Made by a program: the position numbers and the translations under genes. Of a stretch of 64,000 bases of DNA, positions 42,706 through 52,529 are shown piece after piece; position 1 is the first letter of the stretch; every line of letters starts with the position of its first letter. Below the pieces are notes generated by a model. It saw nothing but the letters and a program-made list of their open reading frames with translations, made no database searches and was not told where the DNA came from. Origin of the DNA: Agrostemma githago (lineage: Eukaryota; Streptophyta; Magnoliopsida; Caryophyllales; Caryophyllaceae); the NCBI GenBank assembly GCA_958450325.1, contig OY288243.1:36198678-36262677 (forward strand), read 5' to 3'.

Positions 42706-45138
42706 TCAGGTGTATGACCCGTGGGTTTTAAAGTCTAGGATTGCTTTGTACCAAGGTCCTTCGGTGGCGTTGTCGGTTTTGAGGTTGTGGATATAGGCTG
42801 GTTGTTCGCTTCTTTGTACACAGATAGGCATGGAGAAGAGGCGATCGGGCATGTTTATTAGTGAGGCTAGTTTGGATAATGCATCAGCGAATTGGTTCTC
42901 TTCGCGGGGTATGTGTACGAAGTCGATTTCGGTGAATTCCTTAGAGATTGCTTCTATTTTAGCTTGGTGCGGGGTTAGGCTTTCACTATAGACCCTCCAA
43001 TTACCCGTGGCTTGGTTGACTACTAAGGATGAATCTCCGTTGACTCTAAGGTTTTTGACTCCTAGATATATGGCTGCCTTTAAACCGGTTAGACGGGCCT
43101 CGTATTTGGCTGCGTTGTTGGTAACGGGGAAGTCTAGCTTGACTGATATGGGTATATGATCACCTATTGGGGATATTAGTAGGATTCCTATGCCGCGCCC
43201 TCTCATGTTTGACGCGCCATCGAAGTATAAGTCCCATGATTCACTTTCAGGGAACATAATGTCCTCATCGAGAAATGACCAGGTGTCGGTTGTTAACTTT
43301 TCTTCTATCGGGTTTTCGGCTAAGAAGTCGGCCACGACTTTTCCTGTAATGACCTTGAGGGGTACGTATGTTAAGTCAAATTCTGCCAACATAAGCGTCC
43401 ACCGGGCTAGTCGTCCGTTGAGGACAGGTTTCTCGAAAATGTATTTGATGGGGTCCATTTTCGAGTACACGTGTACGGTATGGCTAAGCTTGTAGTGCCG
43501 AAGTTTTCTGGTTGACCATACTAGGGCGAGGCAGGTTCTCTCTAGGGGTGTGTATTTTGTTTCGTACTCGAGGTATTTTTTGCTAATGTAGTAAATATCT
43601 CTCTCTTCCATGTTAACGGTTGGTGCTACCATGGCCCCCATTGAGGTTTCGGTTACAGTGAGGTATAGGGAAAGTGGTAGTCCTTCCTTAGGAGGCATTA
43701 ACACCGGGGGTTGTGCTAGTATCTCTTTTACCTTGTCAAAGGCTCTTTGACATTTATCATCCCAGACGGTGGGTTCGGTTATTTTTAATTTTTTGAAAAT
43801 GGGCTCACAGACCATGGTTAGTTTGGCAATGAAGCGGCTGATGTATTGAACCTTTCCCAGAAACCCTCTAATCTCCTTTCCATTGGAGGGTGCGGGCATG
43901 TCTAACAAGGCTTTTATTTTGGAGGGGTCTATCTCTATTCCTCGCTGGCTCACCACATGACCCAAAAGTTTTCCCGATGTTACCCCAAAGGCGTATTTTT
44001 GTGGGTTAAGCCTCATATTATATTGGCGTAGGCGCTTGAAGAATTTTTCAAGGGTCGGGACATGCCCTTCTCGGTCCCGGGATTTGACAATCATGTCATC
44101 TACGTATACCTCGACTTCTTTGTGCATCATATCGTGTAAAAGTGTGGTTGCGGTTCTTTGATAGGTTGCCCCAGCATTTTTAAGTCCGATGGGCATCACC
44201 GAGTAACAATAGGTTCCCCAAGGCGTGGTGAAGGCTGTTTTAGACATGTCTTCTCTTGCCATTTTTATTTGATTATACCCAGCATACCCGTCCATGAAGG
44301 AAAATAGGGCGTGATTAGCGGTATTATCTACTAGGATATCTATATGAGGTAAGGGGAAGTCATCCTTTGGGCTGGCTTTATTGAGGTCTCGGAAATCTAC
44401 ACAGACCCAGATTCTCCCGTCTTTTTTAGGGACGGGGACTATGTTGGCTACCCAGTCGGAGTATTCGGAAACGTGTATGAACCCGACCCTAAATTGTTTA
44501 TCTACCTCCTCCTTGACCTTAAGGGCCCACTCGGGTCGCATGCGGCGTAGCTTTTGCTTTACTGGCTTAAACCCGGGTTTGATTGGGATTTGATGCTCGG
44601 CTATATCTCTGTCGATGCCAGGCATATCTTTGTAAGACCAGGCAAAAACATCTTTGTATTGTATGAGTAGGTTTATGAGGCGCTCCCTCTCGATGGGATC
44701 TAATGAGGTTCCTATTTTTAGGATTTGGACTTCCGAAGGGGTTCCTATGTTTAGAGATTTGGTGTCTTCGATTATCGGGGCGCCTAACTCTTGTCTGGCT
44801 AATTCTCTCAAGGTCTCGGGTGGGAGATAAGTTTTGTAATAGTCGCCTTGGTTATTCTTGTCTTGTTCGCTATCGATAATGACATTGCATGTTGAGTGCG
44901 ATGAGTCGTAAGCGGAAATGTTTTTATTATTAGTTAAATCGAGCATGTCGAGGGCTTTGGATAAGGAGGCCCTCTGTTCATTTGACAGAGGCAACATTAT
45001 TGGGACTTCCGGGATAGGCCCCGGTACGTCCTGGACAGACACAGATATAGGTCGGTGACAAACGATACTAGATTCCTTGCCTGTTTCAGACTCATACTCG
45101 GACTCTGTTTCGGACTCGGACTCAGACTCCTCGAACAT
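42706..45138 (-). CDS. Tat-3 reverse transcriptase with two RNase H domains
   Basis: An 810-residue open frame. The N-terminal acidic Ser/Glu linker is followed by RT: FKPVKQKLRRMRPEWA, VPVPKKDGRIWVCVDFRDLN, SFMDGYAGYNQI, and the catalytic YVDDMIVKS near 44095. The usual Ty3/gypsy RNase H follows (YLTVTETSMGAMVA, YTPLERTCLALVW), then a second, archaeal-type RNase H (DLYFDGASNMRG near 43215, NNAAKYEA, NGDSSLVVNQ, ENQFADALSKLAS). The dual RNase H is diagnostic of the Tat clade. The second domain has lysine at the AEYEA position (AKYEA), so the usual Glu is lost and it may be inactive. The ORF ends in a frame change before integrase. Confidence 0.95.
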   Translation of the reverse strand: MFEESESESETESEYESETGKESSIVCHRPISVSVQDVPGPIPEVPIMLPLSNEQRASLSKALDMLDLTNNKNISAYDSSHSTCNVIIDSEQDKNNQGDYYKTYLPPETLRELARQELGAPIIEDTKSLNIGTPSEVQILKIGTSLDPIERERLINLLIQYKDVFAWSYKDMPGIDRDIAEHQIPIKPGFKPVKQKLRRMRPEWALKVKEEVDKQFRVGFIHVSEYSDWVANIVPVPKKDGRIWVCVDFRDLNKASPKDDFPLPHIDILVDNTANHALFSFMDGYAGYNQIKMAREDMSKTAFTTPWGTYCYSVMPIGLKNAGATYQRTATTLLHDMMHKEVEVYVDDMIVKSRDREGHVPTLEKFFKRLRQYNMRLNPQKYAFGVTSGKLLGHVVSQRGIEIDPSKIKALLDMPAPSNGKEIRGFLGKVQYISRFIAKLTMVCEPIFKKLKITEPTVWDDKCQRAFDKVKEILAQPPVLMPPKEGLPLSLYLTVTETSMGAMVAPTVNMEERDIYYISKKYLEYETKYTPLERTCLALVWSTRKLRHYKLSHTVHVYSKMDPIKYIFEKPVLNGRLARWTLMLAEFDLTYVPLKVITGKVVADFLAENPIEEKLTTDTWSFLDEDIMFPESESWDLYFDGASNMRGRGIGILLISPIGDHIPISVKLDFPVTNNAAKYEARLTGLKAAIYLGVKNLRVNGDSSLVVNQATGNWRVYSESLTPHQAKIEAISKEFTEIDFVHIPREENQFADALSKLASLINMPDRLFSMPICVQRSEQPAYIHNLKTDNATEGPWYKAILDFKTHGSYT

Positions 45139-45964
45139 CCTCCCTTCTCCTGTGGTTAACTTGAACTTCCTACCATTCTCGTTGGTCCACGTGACGGATT
45201 TTCTCCACCCCCTACTTTCTTAGTCTTCATTGGTACTAACTATGAGGGAGATGGGGTCGAACTGCTTGTCGATCATAATTATATTGACTAGCTCACTGGG
45301 ACTCACGGGAACGAAACGCTCTTCTCCGAATAAGAGACTGTTGGCTAAGCCATCTATACAAGGCGCGTGTTTGGGTTTTAGGGTGCTTAGTGTGGTTTCG
45401 GGGATGAAGTAACAGTCTTGGAATATCTCTATTCCAGGATGTCGGATGCCTTTGATGTAGGCTGGTTCGGAAAATCCCATATAGGGTTTGTTGTCACCCT
45501 CTCTTGTGAAGTATCCATTCAGTGTGAGGGCGTAGGACAGGATTTGGATACCTCCAGTTTACGTGCGCGCATGACCACTACACGCTCGCGGATCTCATTC
45601 TCTGTTGCGGGGTATCCGAGGCCTATTGTGTGGGTTTGTTCGATGGGATCTTGGAACTTAGTTGCGATGTCGGGAATTTTGCCTAGTGATAACCCCGGGA
45701 AGTGACCTTGTTGTTTCATCATGAAGTTTATGTCTAGGTTCGAGTAGTGATCAAACTCGAACGGGGCTAGGTCTTGTTCCAAAAGGGTTACTACGTGGAA
45801 TCCCCTTAACTCGGTGTCGGTATCTTCTGTAACTTGCAAGGTAGTGGCGTTTTCTACAAAGGCTCTCATAGGGGAAGCATGGATGGTAATTATTTCACCG
45901 TTGATGGAATTTTCATCTTTTGGTGTAAGGTAGATGGTACGGCTTTAAGGGCATTGGTTCATGG
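45139..45964 (-). pseudogene. Tat-3 protease-RT linker region, degraded
   Basis: Minus-strand frames 45519-45869 (MRAFVENATTLQVTEDTD, KIPDIATKFQDPIEQ) and 45220-45480 (MGFSEPAYIKGIRHPG) correspond to the region between protease and RT in Tat polyproteins. Several stops and frame changes separate them from each other and from RT. I find no retropepsin D-S/T-G motif between gag and this region, so the protease core appears deleted. Confidence 0.75.
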
Positions 45965-47578
45965 TGTGGACATGACATAGGTCCACCCCGACGCGGCCAC
46001 GTGCGGGTTTGGGGAGGCGAATGAATCTCATGTGAGATGGATCTCGAGTTAAAATTTAAATCGAAGTAGGAGTCGCCACCGAACTTTGTGGGAGTTCGGG
46101 CCCGTTCGAACCCACTCTATGTCGTAGTGGGCCGTGCACAAAGTACGGCCCATTCCGATTTCAGAGTTTATTGGGTTCGTCCCTTAGCATTGCGATACCG
46201 ATACCAACATTATCGGTAATCGAGTATTGAATGACTCTCGTATGCCAATGGATTCGGACATCTGGAAACCATGGTTCTGAGTAAGGGGTGAGGGTACGTG
46301 TTGGGAAGTTCACAATGAACACCCAATCCCGCCCGCACTTAGCGGCCTTTACTAAGATATCGTTCGATTTTGGTGTAAGCGCATTAGTTCGACGATTGAA
46401 TGATAGATAAACAAGGCTTTTTAGACTAAACATGTGAATTATGTTTGTTCTACGTCATTTAATGCATTTAAATTTAACGTCAAAGTTGTTTTAGCATGCG
46501 GGGTTCGTTTTAGTATAATAAAACAAAACAACGAAAATAAGATACAAAGACAAAGAACAAACGGGTTAGTAACGGTTCGTAAATTGAATAAAAGATGTAA
46601 ATATAATGCAATGTATGGTTTTGAAAAGATTTGTCGAGACATCAAATATACCGAAAAGTCCGCTGTTTTATAAAAAAGGAAAAGATGTTTGAAAAATAAT
46701 TTTATAAGACGGGAACACTTTTTTCAAAAATCAACAATTTTGTTAGATCGCGTACAAATATAGCATAATTTATACTCGACTTAAGTTTTCGATATTCTTT
46801 ATATTCGATATTCGATTATGAAATCGGTATCAAATATTCGGGATGATTTTTAGAAAAAGAAAGAGAAAAGGTTTTGTAAATCATTTTGAAAATCGAATTA
46901 AGAAAAATAATGTTAATTCTCTCCGCGTTGAAATCGTCGTATTTGTTTTTAAGACCCTATGACGATTTTTTAGCATCAATGAGATTAATTTAGTTCTTTT
47001 AGATACGATATTCGACTATGGAATCGATATCGTATTTTTAAGAACGTTTATTTTATATAGAAAATTATATTGTAGTATCGATATTAGAAAGGGAGAAAAA
47101 AATGTGACGATGACCCATAAAAAAAAGACAGACGGACGAGAGAAAGAGAAGAAAAGGGAGAAGTTGGGATTTGTAACACCCTCAACCTACATGCTTGATT
47201 ATCTCGAAAACATACTCGTAGCAGCGGCCTAGGTGCGGGAGCGTTAAGATGTATATAGGTGAGTTATGGTGTGTATGGTTAGGGATTTGGCGAGTCTTGC
47301 TCTCAAGTTTGTATACGGTTTGCCTAAAATTGCCTAGAATTTTGGGTTGTGAATGGTCGGGAATCCTATAGGATTTCTAGAGGAAAGATTGGAATATAAT
47401 ATGCCTAGTATTGCTGGAATTCCGGGTTGTAATTTGTGTGTCGGGATTGGAATTGTTGTGTTGATGTTGTAATTGATGTCGGGAATTGTGTGTATTAAGT
47501 CATGTTTGCGTCCGATCATCATTGGGTGTTTTTGGAAACTGCTATAGACACCTGGCGGTCAAAATGTGGGTGTCTACA
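45965..47578 (-). mobile_element. Tat-family solo LTR (1614 bp) in Tat-3, duplication catgg
   Basis: In LTR sense it starts TGTAGACACCC at 47578 and ends ATGTCATGTCCACA at 45965. It is flanked by perfect catgg repeats (45960-45964 and 47579-47583). It is similar to the solo LTR at 8230-16039 but lacks about 1.35 kb of its middle, including the CACTCG-NN-CGAGTG clusters. It contains no genes. It separates gag from the rest of the Tat-3 polyprotein. Confidence 0.95.
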
Positions 47579-47583
47579 CATGG

Positions 47584-48197
47584 ATATAGACATCATCATC
47601 GTCATCCGCCCATACCCCATGTACGGCGTGATCGCGTTGGTTTTGCTCATAATCGATCGTGCCAAACTGAATGTGTGACGGCTTTTTGGGAGGGGGAAAG
47701 GTTCCCTCTTCGATGAGATTTTGGATGGCATGTCTTAGTTTGGTGCAGGATCGGGTTTCATGTCCCGGTCCTTGGTGAAAGAAGCAGAAGGCTTTAGGAT
47801 CCCATGATTTGCTTCTTTGTCCTAGGGGGGTTTCGGGTGCAGGTTCTAGAGGGGAAAGTAGACCATGTTGAATGGCGGTTAGCAAGGCTTCATCGTAGGG
47901 GATGTCCAAGTTGGCAAACTTTCTAGGGGTTTTCTTCTTTTGGGGAGGATCGCCCTTATTTACCCGGATTGACGGGTTGTTTTGGGTTTTGATTGCGAGG
48001 GAGTCCATCCGCTCGTGAAGGTTAGGAATAGAGGTTTCTATGGAAGTTATGGAGGTGGCGAGGTTGTAAACCATATGAGTTAGATCTTTGATATTGAAAT
48101 TTGGGACTGTAGTCATGGCGGAGGATGATATCTGCAAGATGAGGTCAGGAGTCAGGGGAATTTCGTCGGACGTCTTAGGGACTCGAAGGATGCTCAC
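47584..48197 (-). pseudogene. Tat-3 gag, C-terminal part
   Basis: An open frame of about 200 residues (MSILRVPKTSDEIPLTPD...). It has an amphipathic segment (MVYNLATSITSIETS) and a C-X2-H-X4-H-X4-C zinc-binding motif (CFFHQGPGHETRSC, near 47740-47785), followed by KLRHAIQNLIEEG, the pattern typical of Tat Gag. It ends WADDDDDVYIH at the solo LTR. The large capsid domain expected upstream is not recognisable, so this Gag is shortened. Confidence 0.85.
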
Positions 48198-49321
48198 GAT
48201 TGAGCGACACGGATCTGAGGCCCTTGACCCATGTGTGTGTGGTCATTAATTTAGGGATTCAGGTGTTTTAGACTCTTGGTGTATCTGGCGAACCGCCTAC
48301 GGAGTTTTCTGTCTCTGTAACGAGACGATCTGACACGAACCTCGGTGATGAGGTTTAAAGAGACTTCTCGAGGTGAGACAACCCAAAAAAATGTAAGACC
48401 TTGAGTGGAGATGATCCTAATAGCTAACATCGACAGTTAAACACACTGTTGTACGACGTAAGAGGTTGATCACGATCCCGGCTCAGGATCAAAGAATTTG
48501 GATGTATGTTTCTTTCGAAAACGACCAGTTTTGCAAAATTTTGAAAAGGATGGTTTGTAGAAATAGTGTAACGATGGTGCAACGACATCGTTTGTGGAGT
48601 GTAAGAGAGTTGCTATGTGGGTGCATCAGAGATGGTGACGAAATATAAACATTTTTTCGAAAGGAGTGCATTTCTTTTAGGGGAAACTTTCTATTTTTTT
48701 TTTCTTGAAAATAATTACGTGATGCTTCTATCGAAATTACTATTAATTAGTTAGTTCGATACTCGCGGGGTGCGTGACGCTCATGATGGAGCGCGAAGTC
48801 GGATGACAGCCTCCCTAAAGGTGTGACTAAATCCTTATTGGGGGACTTAGGTGGTGAATAGTGTTTCTTATTGACTTTTGCTTTTGAAAAAGAGCTTTTA
48901 AAATTGGTGACCCACGTTTGTCGGTTGTAATAATTAGAATTAGACAGTGGGGGGGGTGCACCTTGTAAAAAAAGTGTCTTGAAAATGTAACCGCTTTTTG
49001 AGTTCCTTGACTTCATTAATTGAAGCTTCGGTCGTGCCAACGGTATGTGTGTAAAAAGTTTTCTTTTTGAAATAGAATGTGACCGCGCGGTGGCCTTAAC
49101 CCCATTAATTGGGAGTTTCGGCTGTGTTAACGGTAATTATTGTTGCTAATAGGTTTTAGTTTGGCCAAGGTGATGGCGCTAAAAACTTTTTTTTTTGAAA
49201 TTAGTGAATGTGAGCCTTGCCATGGTAACGGCATAAAAACGTTTTCCCTTTTTAGAAACCATGATTTGGTCGGAGTATTGATGTTTAAACGGTCGTTTTG
49301 AAAAAATAAGGAATTTTTGAA
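48198..49321 (-). other. 5' leader of Tat-3
   Basis: Non-coding. On the minus strand it matches the Tat-4 leader (49640-51330) in inverted orientation, including the repeated cattaattggg unit (about 49027 and 49105) and tttagcgccatcacc (near 49165-49190). It ends at about 49321 against the oppositely oriented Tat-4 LTR, without an LTR of its own. Confidence 0.8.
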
Positions 49322-49615
49322 AAATGGAATTGAGTGCGGTTGAGTGCGACTCCACAATCGGCAACGAATTCGGTTCACTAAAAAGGTCGTCTTACCAAAC
49401 TTATCGGCCTTTAAACATTTACAACCACGCCTCGATCGATTCTAACGGAAACACGGGTGCCTGCATCCGTCTAGTACTATCTGAATCGTCAACCAAATCG
49501 AGGTCCGACACATTTCGCCCCGTACGTGAGATCGGACCGGCCCCCGACGGAAGAGGGCCGCGTGGGTGGCCGCCGCGACAAACAGGAGCGCGGGCAGTGC
49601 GGACGGGCGTCCACA
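49322..49615 (+). repeat. U5 end of the Tat-4 5' LTR
   Basis: Collinear with the minus strand of 33356-33680 (the U5 of the Tat-3 LTR), including gatcggaccggcccccg and gcagtgcggac. It ends GGGCGTCCACA at 49615, immediately before the PBS. All U3 and R sequence is missing. Confidence 0.88.
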
Positions 49616-49618
49616 GTT

Positions 49619-49636
49619 TGGCAACTCTGCTGGGAA
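49619..49636 (+). promoter_or_regulatory. Primer binding site of Tat-4
   Basis: TGGCAACTCTGCTGGGAA, 3 bp inside the LTR. It closely resembles the TGGCGACTCTGCTGGGGA-type PBS of plant Tat elements, with a few transitions. I do not assign the tRNA. Confidence 0.85.
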
Positions 49637-51333
49637 TTTGGAAACAAGTTTCCAGCGGTGGTGTAACTCGAACGAGGTCGGTGAAGCTCATTTCCTAGTT
49701 CCTTGTTGTGTTCACTACAAGTTTTGGCCCTAAAAAGCCCACCTTAACCGATATTAGGACCAATCGACCTCTTCGTGGTAAGATCTTTTCTGACACGCGA
49801 GGAGAGCCTCGATTGACGTTCCGGCCGTCTAAGGTAGCCACGTATTCCGTAGATGTACCAAACGAGTGGTACTAAGCAAACGGTATGACACTCACCTCCC
49901 CAGATGACCTGTCGTCACCTAGCAAAGACTATTCGTGGGCGGTAGCCTACCTTAACCTACCCGTGTCTACATCCTGCATGAGTGTACGCATTCCTAGTTA
50001 TGTGTAGCGTGTTTGACAACCCAAATGAAACATTAAAATCCGAATTCAACCACGACAACATATTCAACCACACCCAACTCCGTTTTCAAAAGGACATCTT
50101 CTTTTCAAAATCACCTTTTAAAGCGCCGATGCTCCGGCCAAAATAAAATTATTTTCAAAGGCATTTTTAGCGCCATCACCATGGCCAATTTTACACTCAA
50201 AGGACACTTTTAAGCGCCATTACTTTGGCCAAAATAAAACTCGTCATTTTCAAACAATAACAAACATACCGTTATTATTACCAAAATCCCAATTAATGGG
50301 ATCGAGGTACCTTATACGGTCACATTTTGTTTTCAAAACATTCACAAATTAAACATACCGTTACTATTACCAAGTTCCCAATTAATGGGATCAAGGCAAG
50401 TAAAAAACGGTTACATCTTTTCAAAACATTTTTAGCATATACCGTTAACGTTACCGAAACTCCAATTAATGAAGTGAAGGGAACCAAAATGGTTATACCC
50501 ACGAAACATTTTTACGCACACACCGTCACCACCCTCGAAATTCCTATCAATGGAATCGACAAATGCGGTCATACGTTTTAAAAGTTCTTCCAAAAACACT
50601 TTCACCACCTAAATTCTGTAACAAGAATTTGGTCACTCCTTCAAAAACACTCATAAGCACCGTGTTCTCTCACGAACATCTTTTACATCGTGAACTTCGA
50701 ACTTCTAAGTAATAGTAGTCTCGATAAGAACGCAACGTCATAATTTTTTTTCAATACCGGTTCTTCTACAACCGCGCTTCTTTTACAAAATCACAACTCA
50801 CACTTTTGATATCGTCAAATCCTCGACACTCACATAGCAACACTTTACACACATCACAAAGTCACTAAACCATCGCCATATTGATTTTACAAAGAACTCT
50901 CATTTTTGAAAAAAGTTTGTTTGTAGAATCCATCCGTTTTCGAAAACATCAAACTCTTTGATTCCGAGTCGGGATCGAGATCAATTCCTTACGTCGTACA
51001 ACCGTGTGATTAATTGTCTGTGTTAGTTACCAGGGTCACCTCCGTCCGAGGTCTTACATTTTGGGTTGTCTTGTATCAAGAAGTCTTCTTCTTTAAATCT
51101 CACTCTCGAGGTTTGTGTCAAGTCGTCTTGTGCTAGAGACACAAGTCTATTAGGCGCTTCGTCAAATACACCAAGAGTCCAAAGCACCCGAGTCCCTAAT
51201 CCGATGACCGCAAACACGCGCAAATCGAGGGTCTCGTTTCCGTGTCACTCGCAACTACAAGCATTCCTCGAGTCTTTAAGTCGTCCAATGGATTAGTCCT
51301 GACCTCCAAAGTTTTCTTGCAGAATCACTCTAC
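49637..51333 (+). other. 5' leader of Tat-4 with repeated TCCCAATTAATGGGA dyad
   Basis: A long non-coding leader, typical of Tat elements. Units of 84-89 bp, each with taccgttattattaccaa and a tcccaattaatggga dyad followed by tcgagg, occur near 50287, 50376, 50460 and 50539, with decreasing fidelity. An earlier array has agcgccat(c/t)acc...ggcca (50120-50240). No gene. Confidence 0.8.
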
Positions 51334-52044
51334 ATGTCCCTAGTTCCAAGAGTCATCGAAAACATCTGCAACGATGTCAATACCCTAACCGAAGTAGTTC
51401 ATGATGTCCGCACTTCGATAGACCCTCTGACATGCTTCGTTCGTCACATCGATAACTGCCTCAGTTTCCTCGAAAGTGGGGATACAAAGAGCGAAGTGAA
51501 TGCCAGTTCAGGCGATTACCATACCCAAGAACTTATCCCAAGTAGGTCATCCCAATGCTCCGCACGGGCAAAACCTCCTAAGGCCAACACATAAATAACC
51601 TCGAGGCCTCACAAGGTCCTATCTGACAAAGTAAGAACGTCACGGAAAAAGTTTACCAAAATCAATTCGTCATATACCGAATCTCTCAAGCACCTAGTAG
51701 ATCAGGGGTTACTCTTCCCCATGGGTCCTACTCCGGACCCACCGATCAACAGGCGAAGCAAAAATTGGAGTCCTAATGCATACTGCCTGTTCCATCAAGG
51801 TAATGAGCATGATATTGAGGCGTGCTTTACATTAAAGCATGCCATCCAAAACATGATCGAAAAAGGGACATTCTCTCCCGCGAAACGGCAAAAAGCAGGC
51901 TTCACCTTCAAGGTCGTCGAGGGAGAAATAGTGACGTCGGTAGTGGTCACAAGTTACTTCAAACCCCTCAATGATCCACCAACGGAAACCAGCCGTAAAC
52001 ACCCATCAAGGGGCGCGTCTCCGAAAGGCTATGTAAGGATCTAA
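51334..52044 (+). pseudogene. Tat-4 gag remnant
   Basis: It starts MSLVPRVIENICNDVNTLTE. After a stop at 51592 a second open segment has WSPNAYCLFHQGNEHDIEAC (C-X2-H-X4-H-X4-C, near 51780-51820) and LKHAIQNMIEKGTF, as in Tat-3. It ends YVRI at 52044. It is homologous to 47584-48197 and lacks the main capsid domain. Confidence 0.82.
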
Positions 52045-52529
52045 GACCCAAGGGACAGTTATGGTCCCAAGGTCAGGTCAATGTCACAATATGGTCAAGT
52101 CATAACGGTCATATCAAGACAAAGGCTATCCTAAGGGCAGTGAGCCCGGTCTAAGTTCGTCAAAGGGCCCATACTTAATTATAATAATAAATGTCTTTTT
52201 GTTTTTCGCATCGAGTCAGGAGGTGTGAAGAGACCTGTCCTCCACCTCCCCAAAAAAACAACATCTCGGGCACTTAGCCCCCTTATTATCAATAATAAAT
52301 CAACTTTTCTCCTTTTACAATGCGCCTCGACAATCGCTTAATTTATGATAACACATTTTCTCTCTTAAACCTCGATACTATCCATTTACTGATAGCAATC
52401 AATCAAAGCATAAGGGCTACAACTAACGGCCCACCTTACTTCACCCTAAAAAGAGATCAGGAACAACTAGCCAAGACCCAACCCATAACTGACCACACAA
52501 CCAATAATCAATAGGCTACCACACACCCA
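52045..52529. other. Deletion region of Tat-4 between gag and RNase H
   Basis: About 485 bp with no recognisable protease or RT. It takes the place of roughly 2.5 kb present in Tat-3. No gene or clear junction motif seen. Confidence 0.65.

Larger units (their letters stand above)
33356..49321 (-). mobile_element. Tat-3: Tat-lineage retrotransposon with two antisense genes
   Basis: On the minus strand, from right to left: 5' leader (49321-48198), gag (48197-47584), a solo LTR insertion, the protease-RT linker, RT with two RNase H domains, integrase (to 41508), tandem repeats, antisense gene A (39218-40694), antisense gene B (37049-38283), more repeats, polypurine tract and 3' LTR (35525-33356). 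The dual RNase H and antisense genes are Tat hallmarks. The 5' LTR is missing; instead the leader abuts an oppositely oriented LTR end at about 49322. The protease core is also missing. Confidence 0.92.
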
